Below, piece by piece: positions 1 through 8,931 of a stretch of 39,779 nucleotides of DNA. A program made the translations under genes and the position numbers. The notes below the pieces were generated by a model. That model was not told where the DNA came from and searched no databases. It was given only the letters and a program-made list of their open reading frames with translations. How positions within the stretch are numbered: the first letter of the stretch is position 1; every line of letters begins with the position of its first letter. Origin of the DNA: Pseudomonadota bacterium (GTDB taxonomy: Bacteria; Pseudomonadota; Gammaproteobacteria; Burkholderiales; Casimicrobiaceae); contig JAFEDG010000154.1 of assembly GCA_018241745.1 (NCBI GenBank), forward strand, positions 1 to 39,779, written 5' to 3'.

Positions 1-755
1 GCGGACGTCGCCAACGGCGCCACGGCGTCCGCCGCCGGCGGCGCGCCGTCGTAGACGATCCGATGGTTGCGCAACTCGATCACGCGGGTGGCGATCGCGC
101 GGATCTGTTCCATCGCGTGCGACACGCACAGGATCGTCGCGCCGCGGCGCGTGAAGTCACGCAGCTTGGCGATGCACTTCGCCTGGAAGTCCGCGTCGCC
201 GACGGCGAGCGTCTCGTCGATCAGCAGGATGTCCGGCGACAGGTGCGCCGCGACGGAAAACCCGAGCCGCGCCTGCATGCCGCTCGAGTACACGCGCACC
301 GGCGCGTCGATCTCGTTCTCGAGCTCGGCGAAGGCCACGATTTCCGCCACGCGCGCGCGTGCCTCCGCGCGCGTGAGCCCGAGCAGCACGCCGTTCAGCA
401 CGATGTTGTCGCGGCCGCTCAGGTCCGGGTGGAAGCCCGCGCCGAGTTCCAGCAGCGGCGCGATGCGCCCTGCCGTCTCGACCGTCCCGAGGGTCGGCCG
501 GATGACGCCGGCAACGAGCCCGAGCAGCGTGCTCTTGCCCGCGCCGTTGGGACCGATGACGCCGACCGCCTCGCCAGGCGCGATGTGCAGCGTGATGTCG
601 TCGAGCACCATGCCGGCCGGCCGCTGCAGGTGGCCCAGGCTCGCGCGCGGATTGAGCAGCATGCTCTTCAGGCCGCCGACGCGCTGCCAGCCCATCGCAT
701 ACCGCTTGGACATGTGGTGCACGCGGATCGAGCCGCGCGGGAGCGCCTCGCTCAC
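1..755 (-). CDS. ABC-2 polysaccharide exporter ATPase (Wzt/TagH-like), 3' end outside window
   Basis: Nucleotide-binding subunit that would power export of a lipid-linked glycan through the permease encoded just upstream. The 251 codons visible contain Walker A GPNGAGKST, the signature YSSGMQARLGF, Walker B LLIDETLAVGD and the switch His in VSHAME; GFHPDLSGRDN is typical of the polysaccharide/teichoic-acid exporter branch. The GTG start at 755 overlaps the permease stop by 4 bp (GTGA), so the two are translationally coupled. The gene runs off the left edge, so it cannot be seen whether it has the C-terminal carbohydrate-binding domain of Wzt. It is a different protein from the second exporter ATPase at 17762-18937. 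Family call is firm; the substrate is unknown. Confidence 0.93.
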   Translation of the reverse strand, partial: MSEALPRGSIRVHHMSKRYAMGWQRVGGLKSMLLNPRASLGHLQRPAGMVLDDITLHIAPGEAVGVIGPNGAGKSTLLGLVAGVIRPTLGTVETAGRIAPLLELGAGFHPDLSGRDNIVLNGVLLGLTRAEARARVAEIVAFAELENEIDAPVRVYSSGMQARLGFSVAAHLSPDILLIDETLAVGDADFQAKCIAKLRDFTRRGATILCVSHAMEQIRAIATRVIELRNHRIVYDGAPPAADAVAPLATS

Positions 756-1591
756 ACGTGCTCCGCGAGCTGCCAGCGCACGCGCGTGTACAGCAGGTGG
801 CCGACGATCGCCACTGCCAGCGCGGCCGGCAGCGCTCGCGCGACCGCCGCATAGTCGACGGCGTGCCCGATCAGGAGATCCCGCCAGCCGACGATGATCG
901 GGCTCATCGGGTTGATCGTGACCCAGCGCACGAGCGATGCCGGCACCATGTCCATCCGGTAGATCACCGGCGTCATGTAGAACAGCACGGTGACGACGAG
1001 GCCGATGAGGCGCTCGATGTCCCGCAGGAAGACGTTGAACGCGGCCACCGCCACGGCGACGCCGTAGATGATGAGCCCTTCGACGAACGTGAGGATCGGG
1101 ATACCCCACAGCCAGCCGATGTGCGGCGTATAGCCGGCGGACAGCCAGGCGACGACCGCGAACACCGGCAGGCACAGCAGGAAGTGCACGCCCTCCGTCA
1201 ACACGACCGAGCCGACGATCAGGTAGCGCGGGAACAGCACCTTCTTGACGAGCGAACCGTTGCGCAGGAACGCCGCCGGCGCCACCTGCAGCGTGTTGGC
1301 GAACCATTGCCACGGGAACAGTCCCGCCAGCAGGAAGACGAAGTAGTTCTCGATCTTGACGTTCAGGATGGCCTTGAACGCGAACCAGAACGTGATTGCA
1401 TAGACCAGCGGGTTGAGCAGCGACCACAGGTAGCCCAGCGCGGTGCGCTTGTAGCGGACCTTGATCTCCTTCGCCGTGAGCACCGCGAGCAGGTCGACGT
1501 AGCGCCGCCACGTGACGGGAGCGGACTGGGGAGCGGCAGGCAAGGGGTGGCCGGGCGGGCAGGAAGGACGGGCGTTGGTATTATCGCTCAC
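752..1591 (-). CDS. ABC-2 type polysaccharide export permease (Wzm-like)
   Basis: Integral membrane subunit, about 279 residues, with the ABC-2 permease pattern: an amphipathic N-terminal stretch KEIKVRYKRTALGYLWSLLNP, then about six hydrophobic segments, ending next to the ATPase with a GTGA overlap. It should form the inner-membrane channel for an O-antigen, capsule or other glycan. I chose the GTG at 1591 because an upstream start at 1648 would run 35 bp into the divergent glycosyltransferase gene; no good Shine-Dalgarno sequence precedes it, and a GTG further in (around 1516, just before TWRRYVDLL) is possible. It is transcribed divergently from the gene at 1614 with only 22 bp between starts. 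Confidence 0.9.
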   Translation of the reverse strand: MSDNTNARPSCPPGHPLPAAPQSAPVTWRRYVDLLAVLTAKEIKVRYKRTALGYLWSLLNPLVYAITFWFAFKAILNVKIENYFVFLLAGLFPWQWFANTLQVAPAAFLRNGSLVKKVLFPRYLIVGSVVLTEGVHFLLCLPVFAVVAWLSAGYTPHIGWLWGIPILTFVEGLIIYGVAVAVAAFNVFLRDIERLIGLVVTVLFYMTPVIYRMDMVPASLVRWVTINPMSPIIVGWRDLLIGHAVDYAAVARALPAALAVAIVGHLLYTRVRWQLAEHV

Positions 1592-1600
1592 GTCCTGACG

Positions 1601-1616
1601 AGGAGGGTCCGGCTTG
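1601..1616 (+). promoter_or_regulatory. Shine-Dalgarno and TTG start of the GT4 gene
   Basis: AGGAGG at 1601-1606 lies 7 nt before the TTG codon at 1614. It is a near-perfect ribosome-binding site and it fixes the rare TTG start. It sits inside the 22-bp gap between the two divergent genes. Confidence 0.75.
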
Positions 1617-2795
1617 CCGAGTTCGCCCAGCGCACGCGCGCCCCGCATCGCGGTGGTTCACGACTGGCTGGACACCTGGGGCGGCGGCGAGAACGTTCTG
1701 GCCGAGGTGCTGGGCCTCTACCCGGCGGCCGACCTGTTCACGCTCGTCGATTTCATGCCGCCCGCGCTGCGTGCCCGCCTCGGCAAGCGCGAGGTGCACA
1801 CGTCGTGGCTCCAGCACGTGCCCGGCGCCCGCCGCCATTTCCGCAAGCTCCTGCCGCTGTTCCCGGCCGCGGTGCAAAGCCTCGACGTGGCGGGTTACGA
1901 CACGATCGTGTCGATCTCGCATGCGGTCGCCAAGTCCGTGCGCGTCGCGCCCGGCCAGCGGCACCTGTGCTATTGCCTGACCCCGATGCGCTATGCGTGG
2001 GATCTGCGCGCGTCCTATCTCGATACCGTCGGCCTCCGGGGGCTGAAGCGTCGCGGGGCGGAGCGCGTGCTCGACCACCTGCAGCGGTTCGACCGCAGCA
2101 CCGCCGCGCGCGTCACGCGCTTCGCCGGGATCTCGACGTTCATCGCGGCGCGAATCTACGCGAGCTACGACCGCGACGCGACGGTGATCTATCCCCCCGT
2201 CGACACCGACTACTTCACGCCACCGGTCGCGGCGGCGACGCGCGCGCACTACTTCACCGCCTCACGCTGGGTGCCCTACAAGCGGATCGACGCCATCGTC
2301 GCGGCGTTCCGCGACTTGCCGGGGCACACACTCGTCGTCGCGGGCCACGGACCGGAGGCGGGCCGCGTGCGCGCGGCGGCGGGGCCCAACGTGCGCTTTA
2401 CCGGCGAGCTCCCGCGCGACGAGCTGCGCGCTGCGATGCGCGACGCGCGCGCGTTCCTGTTCGCCGCGGAAGAGGACTTCGGCATCGCCCCGCTCGAGGC
2501 ACAGGCCTGTGGCACGCCGGTGATTGCCTATGGCGCCGGTGCGGTGCTGGAGACGATACGCGGCCACGACGCGGACGCGCCGACAGGCCGCTTTTTCGCC
2601 ACGCAGTCGGCGGCGGCGATCGCGGATGCGGTGCGCGCCTTCGAGGCGCGGCGCGCCGATTACGCCGCGGCGGCGTGCCGCGAGAATGCGCTGCGCTTCT
2701 CGACGGCACGCTTCCGTACCGCGTTCCGTGCGTTCGTCGATGACGCCGGCGCCGCGCCTGCGCATGCCGCCGCGCCGACCGCGGCGCTCGCCTGA
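1614..2795 (+). CDS. Glycosyltransferase family 4
   Basis: Retaining GT-B glycosyltransferase of 393 residues that should transfer a sugar from a nucleotide donor to a growing lipid-linked glycan on the cytoplasmic face. The N-terminal acceptor-side domain begins at about residue 11 (RIAVVHDWLDTWGGGE). The donor domain contains TASRWVPYKRID (about 215-226), VVAGHGPE and the GT4 E-x7-E pair at E287 and E295 in EDFGIAPLE. The TTG start is supported by AGGAGG 7 nt upstream. Two bases separate it from the sugar-transferase gene, so they are probably one operon. The WbaZ-like branch (mannosyltransferase or similar) is the closest I recognise, but sugar specificity cannot be read from the sequence. 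Confidence 0.9.
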   Translation: MPSSPSARAPRIAVVHDWLDTWGGGENVLAEVLGLYPAADLFTLVDFMPPALRARLGKREVHTSWLQHVPGARRHFRKLLPLFPAAVQSLDVAGYDTIVSISHAVAKSVRVAPGQRHLCYCLTPMRYAWDLRASYLDTVGLRGLKRRGAERVLDHLQRFDRSTAARVTRFAGISTFIAARIYASYDRDATVIYPPVDTDYFTPPVAAATRAHYFTASRWVPYKRIDAIVAAFRDLPGHTLVVAGHGPEAGRVRAAAGPNVRFTGELPRDELRAAMRDARAFLFAAEEDFGIAPLEAQACGTPVIAYGAGAVLETIRGHDADAPTGRFFATQSAAAIADAVRAFEARRADYAAAACRENALRFSTARFRTAFRAFVDDAGAAPAHAAAPTAALA

Positions 2796-2797
2796 CC

Positions 2798-4189
2798 GTG
2801 GCACGCCCGCTCCTCAAGCCGCACGCGTCGCTGTTCTCGGGCCTCATGCGCCTGTGCGACCCGCTGCTCGCACTTGCCGTGGCGGCCGTCGTCTATGCGT
2901 GGTACCGGCCGATCAACGGCGACATCGATCACTACGCGGTGCTGGCGCTCGCTGCGGCGCTGCTGATCACCGTGCTGTTCCCGCTGTTCGACGTCTATGC
3001 CCCGTTGCGCGGCCAGTCGCTGTTCGTCGAATTGCGCCGGCTCGGGGCCGCGTGGCTCGTGCTCGCCGCGCTTGTCGCGTCTGCACTGTTCCTGACGAAG
3101 CTCGGCGTCGCCTATTCGCGCGTATTCGTCGTGGCGTGGCTCGCGAGCGGCTGCGTCGCCGCGCTCGCGCTGCGGGCATCGCTGCGCATTGCGCTGCGGC
3201 GTTTCCGCGCCGGCGGCCGCAACCTGCGCCACGTCGCGATCGTGGGCGCCGGGGATCTCGGGGCACGCGTCGCGCAGCAACTCGAGGAAGCGCGCGGGTC
3301 CGGCCTGCGCGTCGTGGGCTTCTACGACGATGCGGTCGCTGCCGGCACCGCTGTCGCCGGCCGGCCCGTGCTGGGCTCCGCAGACCAATTGCGCGACGAC
3401 ATCCCGCTGCGCGGCATCGACCAGGTGTGGCTCGCGCTGCCGCTCCGCGCGGAGGCGCGGATGCGCGAGCTGCTCGCGATGCTGCGCGAGCATGCCGTCG
3501 ACGTCCGCTTCGTGCCCGACATCTTCGGCTTCCATCTGCTCAACCATTCGCTGACGGAAATCGCCGGGCTGCCCGTCATCTCGCTGACGGCCACGCCGAT
3601 GACCGGCGGCGCGCGACTCGCCAAGCGGATCGAGGACTGCGTGCTCGGCACGCTGCTCGTCGTGCTGACACTGCCGCTGATGCTCGTGATCGCGCTGGTC
3701 ATCCGGCTCACGTCGGCGGGGCCCGTGCTGTACCGCCAGGCGCGCGTCACGTGGAACGGCGAGCACTTCCCGATGCTCAAGTTCCGTACGATGCCGGTGA
3801 CGGCGGAAACCGCCACCGGCGCCGTCTGGTCACGGCACGGCGAGAACCGCGCAACGCCGTTCGGGGCGCTGCTCCGCCGCACAAGCCTCGACGAGCTCCC
3901 GCAATTCTTCAACGTGCTGCGCGGCGAAATGTCGCTCGTCGGCCCGCGGCCGGAGCGGCCCGAGTTCGTCGCGCAGTTCCGGCAGGCGATCCCCGGCTAC
4001 ATGCAGAAGCACCTGGTGAAGGCGGGCATCACGGGTTGGGCGCAGGTCAACGACCTGCGCGGCGACAGCGACCTCGCGCGCCGGATAGAATATGACCTGT
4101 ACTACATCGACCATTGGTCGCTCGGCTTCGACCTGCGCATCCTCGCGATGACGCTCGCGCACCTCTTCGCGAGCCGTAACGCGCATTGA
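2798..4189 (+). CDS. Polyprenyl-phosphate hexose-1-phosphate transferase (WcaJ/WbaP family)
   Basis: Initiating enzyme of exopolysaccharide or O-unit assembly: it moves hexose-1-phosphate from a UDP-sugar onto undecaprenyl phosphate. The 463 residues have the full-length layout: four N-terminal transmembrane segments (about 15-125), a Rossmann-like CoA-binding-type domain starting at VAIVGAGDLGARVA (about 146), one more membrane segment near 280-305, and the C-terminal sugar-transferase domain with KFRTM, RRTSLDELPQ, SLVGPRPERPEF and AGITGWAQVN. GTG start at 2798. That a priming transferase is here shows that a whole glycan, not only protein-linked sugars, is made by this locus. The sugar (glucose in WcaJ, galactose in WbaP) is not certain. 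Confidence 0.92.
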   Translation: MARPLLKPHASLFSGLMRLCDPLLALAVAAVVYAWYRPINGDIDHYAVLALAAALLITVLFPLFDVYAPLRGQSLFVELRRLGAAWLVLAALVASALFLTKLGVAYSRVFVVAWLASGCVAALALRASLRIALRRFRAGGRNLRHVAIVGAGDLGARVAQQLEEARGSGLRVVGFYDDAVAAGTAVAGRPVLGSADQLRDDIPLRGIDQVWLALPLRAEARMRELLAMLREHAVDVRFVPDIFGFHLLNHSLTEIAGLPVISLTATPMTGGARLAKRIEDCVLGTLLVVLTLPLMLVIALVIRLTSAGPVLYRQARVTWNGEHFPMLKFRTMPVTAETATGAVWSRHGENRATPFGALLRRTSLDELPQFFNVLRGEMSLVGPRPERPEFVAQFRQAIPGYMQKHLVKAGITGWAQVNDLRGDSDLARRIEYDLYYIDHWSLGFDLRILAMTLAHLFASRNAH

Positions 4190-4205
4190 CCCCCATCCCG
4201 GCATC

Positions 4206-5432
4206 GTGAGCGACGTCACCACGCACGCGTCCCCGCCCGCCCCGCCGCCACTGCGCCGGCGCGATGTCGTCACGGGCAGCGTCGTGGCGCTGGCGGCGCT
4301 GCTGGTCGTGTTGGTCGCCTACACGCTGGCGGCGGCGCCCGGGCCGTGGCTTTCACTGGCCGGATCGCGCGCATGGCCCGGCAGCGCGATGAAGCTCGTC
4401 TACGGCATCGGCGGCATCAGCGGCGATACGCTGGTGGTGACCGCGCCGGGTGAAGCGCGCACGATCGTCGCGGCGCTCGACGTCAATTTCGCGACTGGGG
4501 ATTACCCGGGCGTGCAATGGCAGGTCGAAGGGCTGCCTGCCGACGCCGACGTGCGCACGGTGTTCCGCACCAGCGTGAGCCGTACGCAGAACCTGGCGCC
4601 GGTGCGTGTCGAGGCGGGGCAGGCGCGTCCCGTGGTCCTCGCCGGCAACGCCGCGTGGAACGGGCGTGCGACCGGCCTCGCGCTCGCCATCCGGCTCGCG
4701 AACGACGCGCCGCTGGCCGTGCCCATCCGGATCCACGGCGTGCGCGCGACGACGATGGACGCCCGCGCGACCGTCGCCGACCGCGTCCGCGAGTGGTACA
4801 CGTTCGAGCCGTTCAACGGCACGACGATCAATACGCTGACCGGCGGCGCCGACAGCCAGAGCCTGCCGCTGCCGTTGCTCGCGGCCACGGTGGCCGCGCT
4901 GGCCGCACTGGCGCTGTTCGCGCTCCACCGCTACGCGCCGTCGTTCTTCGCGGTGCGCACGCTCGCCGCCGTCGGCACGGTCTTCGTAGTCGCGTGGCTG
5001 GCGGTGGACGTGCGGCTGGGCTGGAACCTTGCGCTGCAGGTCCGCGATACGGTGGCCCGCTATGGCAGCCTCGACCCCGAAGCGCGGCACCGCGCGGCCG
5101 AGGATGCGGACCTGTATGCGTTCATCCAGGCCGTGCGCGCGAAACTGCCGGCCAGCGGCGCGCGTGTGTTCGTCGGCGCCGACGAGCATTATTTCCGGGG
5201 CCGGGCCGCCTATCACCTGTATCCGTTCAACGTGCAGTTCACGCCGTTCGTCAACACGCTGGCACCTGCCGCGTGGATGCACGCCGGCGACTGGATCGTC
5301 GTGTACCACCGCAGCGGCATGGCCTACGACGCCGCGCAAAGGCGCCTGCGGTGGGATGGCGGCACGATCGGCGCCGAGCTGGTCCTGGGCCAGCCCGACG
5401 GCGCCGCGTTGTTCAAGGTGACCGGGCCGTGA
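4206..5432 (+). CDS. Membrane protein of unknown function in the glycan operon
   Basis: I do not recognise this 408-residue protein. It has a transmembrane segment at about 22-42, then a soluble, beta-rich stretch of about 165 residues (probably periplasmic), two more membrane segments at about 211-230 and 241-259, and a soluble C-terminal domain of about 145 residues. The GTG start at 4206 follows a 16-bp gap after the sugar transferase and has no clear Shine-Dalgarno sequence. The next gene begins 25 bp after its stop and starts with a polytopic membrane domain, so the two may form a membrane pair. A role as an accessory to a lipid-sugar-dependent glycosyltransferase is only a guess from position. 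Confidence 0.75.
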   Translation: MSDVTTHASPPAPPPLRRRDVVTGSVVALAALLVVLVAYTLAAAPGPWLSLAGSRAWPGSAMKLVYGIGGISGDTLVVTAPGEARTIVAALDVNFATGDYPGVQWQVEGLPADADVRTVFRTSVSRTQNLAPVRVEAGQARPVVLAGNAAWNGRATGLALAIRLANDAPLAVPIRIHGVRATTMDARATVADRVREWYTFEPFNGTTINTLTGGADSQSLPLPLLAATVAALAALALFALHRYAPSFFAVRTLAAVGTVFVVAWLAVDVRLGWNLALQVRDTVARYGSLDPEARHRAAEDADLYAFIQAVRAKLPASGARVFVGADEHYFRGRAAYHLYPFNVQFTPFVNTLAPAAWMHAGDWIVVYHRSGMAYDAAQRRLRWDGGTIGAELVLGQPDGAALFKVTGP

Positions 5433-5445
5433 GCCCGCAGGCACC

Positions 5446-5460
5446 GGAGGCATCCGCGTG
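5446..5460 (+). promoter_or_regulatory. Shine-Dalgarno and GTG start of the membrane-TPR-GT41 gene
   Basis: GGAGG at 5446-5450 lies 7 nt before GTG at 5458. It supports translation starting at the membrane domain, not at the internal ATG at 6928. Confidence 0.7.
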
Positions 5461-8400
5461 AGCGCGACGGTCGTCGCGCTGGGTTGGGTGCTCGTGTGGC
5501 TCGCAGGGGCGGCGATCGTCGACGCCGGGCGGCGGCTGGCGCGCGCACCGAGCACTCCGGGCATCCAGGCGTGGGTGGCCGGCAGCGGCTTCTTCGTCGG
5601 TGCCTTCCTGGTCACGCTGTGGATGCGCGTGCTGTCGCTCGTCGGCGTGCCGTTCGGCGCACTGGTCCTCGGGTTGCCGGCCGTCGTCGTGCTTGTCGCA
5701 TGGGGCGCGTGGCGCCGACGCCAGCGCGCGTCACCAAGACCGGGCCTTCGCGCGTGTGCCGACGCACTGCTCGCACGCGGACTCCCGGTTCCCGCGCGCA
5801 TCGCGTGGTGCGTGCTGCTTGCATGGCTCGCCGTCCGCTTCGTCGTGCTGTGGATGAGTGTCGTCACCCAGCCGCTCTACCCATGGGACGCGTGGATCCA
5901 GTGGGCAACGAAGGCGCGCGTCTGGTATGAGCTGCGCCGCGTCGTGCCGTTCGTCGACGTCGCCCATTGGCTCGCCGCCAACGGTGCGGCGTATACGGAC
6001 GCCGCCCCCGGTTATCCGGGCACGGTCCCGCTGTGGCAGGCGTTCTCGGCGACGCTGGCGGGACGCTGGGACGATGCGCTGATCAACGTGCCGGCGTGGT
6101 TCGTCGCCGTTGCGTTGATCGTGGCGGTATACGGCTACCTGCGCGGAACGGGCTTCGCGGCGCTCGGTGCGCTCGCGGGCGCGATGGTGGTCGGCACGCT
6201 GCCGCTGCTCGACATCCACGTCGCGCTGGGCGGCTACGCGGACCTGCCGATGGCAGCGTATTACGCGGTGGCCGCGATGGCGACGCTGCGCTTCGTCCAG
6301 TCGCGCTCGCCATTCGACGCGGGCGTGGCGCTGCTGCTCGCGATCGCGTGCCCGCTGGTGAAGACACCGGGCATTGTCTGGGGTGCGACGCTCGTCGTCC
6401 CGCTGGTTGTCGGGCTGTTGCCGCGCTACGGCCTGCGCATCGCGGGTGCGGGCTTCGCGGCGGCGCTGCTGGGCCTGCTCGTGCTCGCGCAGACGTCGCC
6501 GCGAATACTCAACTATCAGCTGCACCTCGAGTTCGCACCACCGTGGTCGGCGCTGTTCGACAGCCTCTTCATGCTCGGCAGCTGGAACATCCTTTGGTAC
6601 GGTGTCGTCGCCGCGGCCCTGCTCGGCGGGCGGCGACTGCTCCGTCGCGATCTCGCGCCGGCGACGATGCTCGTCGCCGCGGGCGTGCTGTTCCTGTTCA
6701 TCGTGTTCGCGTTCACCAACGCGCGCGCCTGGGTGGAAACGCAGACGACCGTCAATCGCGCGTTGCTGCATCTCGCGCCGCTGCTCGCCGTGTGGATGAT
6801 GGCCGTGTTCCGCGCGCGCTTCGCGGACGCCGCCGCACCGGTCGCACCCGCAGCACCGATCCCGGAAGCGCCTGCCGAATCTACGCCGACCCCTGAAGCC
6901 GCGCCGCCCCTCGCAACCGCATCCACGATGACCGCCGTGCCTCCTCAGACCGCTCCCCAGGAGCCTCCACCGTCCGCTCCCCACGTCGACGCGCTGCGCC
7001 AGGCCGCGCGTGGCGCGTCCGCTGCGCACGCCGAAGCCGCGTGGCACGCATTGCTCGCGGCCGCGCCTGGCGATCCGGAGGCGCTGTTCGGCCTCGGCAA
7101 CCTCGCGATGGCAAACTTCGATTACCCCTCGGCAATCGAGCACTTCACCGCATCCCGAGCCGCCAATCCGCGACACTACGGCGTCCTCACGAACCTGGGC
7201 CTGGCCTATGAGCGGTCCGGGCACGGGGCGGAGGCCGAGGAGGCTTTTCGCGCGGCTTTCGACCTGCGACCGACGGCGTTCGCGTCACTTGCGCACCTCG
7301 CGCAGAACCTCTACCAGCAGAAGCGGTACGCGGACGCGATTCAATACTACGATCGCCTGGGCCCGGAAGCCGATGCACAGCCGGCGCTGCAGGCGAGCCG
7401 CGCCATCTGCCTCGCGCACGTCGGCCGTGCCGCCGAAGGCGAAGCACTGTTGCAGCAGGCGATCCGCCAGGCGCCGGGCCTGTTCACGTTGCGCCGGGAT
7501 CTTGCGCTGATGCAGGTCCGGCGCTCCGGATGGAGCGATGCCGTCGACACGCTGGCGCCCTACGTCCGCGAATTCCCCGACGACAAGATCGCGCTGCTGA
7601 TGCTCGACGGCGCGCGCGCCCAGCTGGCGGACTGGACCGGCATCGAGTGGCGCGAGTCGATGATCGCAGCACTCGCCAGCCTGCATTCAACGTCGCTGCC
7701 GCCGATCGATCCGATGGCCCTGCTGTATTGGACCGACGACCCGTTCGTGCAGCAGGCCGGCGCCCGCAATTGGGCAGCACATCTGCTCGGCAGCCACGAC
7801 CCGCATCCCCGGCCCGCTCCGCTGCCGCGGACCGACGCGCGACCGTTGCGCATCGGGCTCGTGTCCGCGGACTTCATGAACCACCCGGTGACGCGGCTCG
7901 TGCTGGGCCTCGTCGAGCGGCTGCCGGCCGATCGTTTCGCGCTGTACGGTTACGCCGTGCGCGTCGCGCCGGCCTCGCCGCTCCAGGATCGCCTGCGGCG
8001 GCGCTTGGCCGCGTTCCGCGACATCGTCGGACAGAGCCCCGCGCAGCAGGCCGACATCGTCCGCGCGGACGGCATCGACGTGCTGATCGACCTCTCCGGC
8101 TACACGGGCATCCAGGCGTTCGAATTGCTCGCGCAGCGACCTGCCTGGCTGCAGGTCAATTACCTCGGCTACACGGGGACGCTCGGTTCCCCGGCCGTGG
8201 ACGCGATCGTGACCGACGCGTTCTGCGTTCCGGCGGCGATGGAGGGCGCCTACGACGAGCGCCCGCTGCGCATCGAGCCGTGTTACCTGCCCTCGGATCC
8301 GATGCGCGAATTCGGGAGCGACACCGGCAATGCGACGCGAGCCGCGTATGCCCTGCCCGCCAGCGGCACGGTGTTCGGGGCGATGGCGGGCGCATACAAG

Positions 8401-8931
8401 GTGAACCCGGAGATGTTTGGTGCGTGGATGCGCATCCTTGCGGCGACGCCGGGCGGCGTCCTCTGGCTGCGGGGTGGATCGCCGGTGACCGAACAGAACT
8501 TCCGGGCCGCCGCCGCGGCGCGGGGCGTGGATCCGGCGCGCATCCTGTTCGCCCCCACCGAGCCGCTGCCGCGCTACTTCGCGCGGTGGCGCCTCGTCGA
8601 CGTGATGCTCGACACGTATCCGTTCGGCGCGCACACGACCGTCAACGACGCGCTGTTCGCCGGCGTGCCCGTGATCACGCGCACCGGCCGCAGCTTTGCC
8701 AGTCGCGCGTCGGCGAGCCAGCTGCATGCGATCGGCCTCGGTGAGCTGGTCGCGTCGACGTGCGACGAGTACGAGGCGCTGGCGGTCGCGCTGGGGAACG
8801 ATCCTGCGCGGGTCGCGGCGCTCCGCGCGCACCTGGCGGCCACGCGCGGGACCGCGCCGCTGTTCGACATGGACCGCTACGCGGCCGCGTTCGGCGCCGC
8901 GCTGGACGCCGCCTGGAGCGCGCGCTCGTAA
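5458..8931 (+). CDS. Fusion: polytopic membrane domain + TPR + GT41 (SPINDLY/OGT-type) glycosyltransferase
   Basis: A continuous 1157-codon gene with three parts. Residues 1-455 are strongly hydrophobic, with roughly 10-12 membrane segments and a loop YPWDAWIQWATKARVW (141-156) reminiscent of lipid-sugar-dependent (GT-C/PMT-like) proteins. Residues 458-508 form a Pro/Ala linker. Residues 510-760 are TPR repeats. Residues 798-1150 are a GT41 domain: RIGLVSADF, H809 in NHP (the position of the OGT catalytic-base His), NYLGYTGTLGS, K991 in AYKVNPEMF (the OGT UDP-binding Lys), and GAHTTVNDALFAGVPV. GT41 enzymes add GlcNAc or glucose to Ser/Thr or Asn of proteins, usually in the cytosol. The fusion would tether one to the inner membrane. 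No stop or frame break lies at the junction, and the start has a good ribosome-binding site. Confidence 0.85.
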   Translation: MSATVVALGWVLVWLAGAAIVDAGRRLARAPSTPGIQAWVAGSGFFVGAFLVTLWMRVLSLVGVPFGALVLGLPAVVVLVAWGAWRRRQRASPRPGLRACADALLARGLPVPARIAWCVLLAWLAVRFVVLWMSVVTQPLYPWDAWIQWATKARVWYELRRVVPFVDVAHWLAANGAAYTDAAPGYPGTVPLWQAFSATLAGRWDDALINVPAWFVAVALIVAVYGYLRGTGFAALGALAGAMVVGTLPLLDIHVALGGYADLPMAAYYAVAAMATLRFVQSRSPFDAGVALLLAIACPLVKTPGIVWGATLVVPLVVGLLPRYGLRIAGAGFAAALLGLLVLAQTSPRILNYQLHLEFAPPWSALFDSLFMLGSWNILWYGVVAAALLGGRRLLRRDLAPATMLVAAGVLFLFIVFAFTNARAWVETQTTVNRALLHLAPLLAVWMMAVFRARFADAAAPVAPAAPIPEAPAESTPTPEAAPPLATASTMTAVPPQTAPQEPPPSAPHVDALRQAARGASAAHAEAAWHALLAAAPGDPEALFGLGNLAMANFDYPSAIEHFTASRAANPRHYGVLTNLGLAYERSGHGAEAEEAFRAAFDLRPTAFASLAHLAQNLYQQKRYADAIQYYDRLGPEADAQPALQASRAICLAHVGRAAEGEALLQQAIRQAPGLFTLRRDLALMQVRRSGWSDAVDTLAPYVREFPDDKIALLMLDGARAQLADWTGIEWRESMIAALASLHSTSLPPIDPMALLYWTDDPFVQQAGARNWAAHLLGSHDPHPRPAPLPRTDARPLRIGLVSADFMNHPVTRLVLGLVERLPADRFALYGYAVRVAPASPLQDRLRRRLAAFRDIVGQSPAQQADIVRADGIDVLIDLSGYTGIQAFELLAQRPAWLQVNYLGYTGTLGSPAVDAIVTDAFCVPAAMEGAYDERPLRIEPCYLPSDPMREFGSDTGNATRAAYALPASGTVFGAMAGAYKVNPEMFGAWMRILAATPGGVLWLRGGSPVTEQNFRAAAAARGVDPARILFAPTEPLPRYFARWRLVDVMLDTYPFGAHTTVNDALFAGVPVITRTGRSFASRASASQLHAIGLGELVASTCDEYEALAVALGNDPARVAALRAHLAATRGTAPLFDMDRYAAAFGAALDAAWSARS

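Noticed and set aside
63..897. Plus-strand open frames over the first exporter genes
   Set aside because: The opposite strand encodes an ABC ATPase with Walker A, signature and Walker B motifs; the plus-strand readings show no domain.
6900..6930. Internal ATG at 6928 as the start of a separate TPR-GT41 gene
   Set aside because: The frame is open and continuous from the membrane domain, no stop lies between, and no good ribosome-binding site precedes the ATG; the start at 5458 has one.
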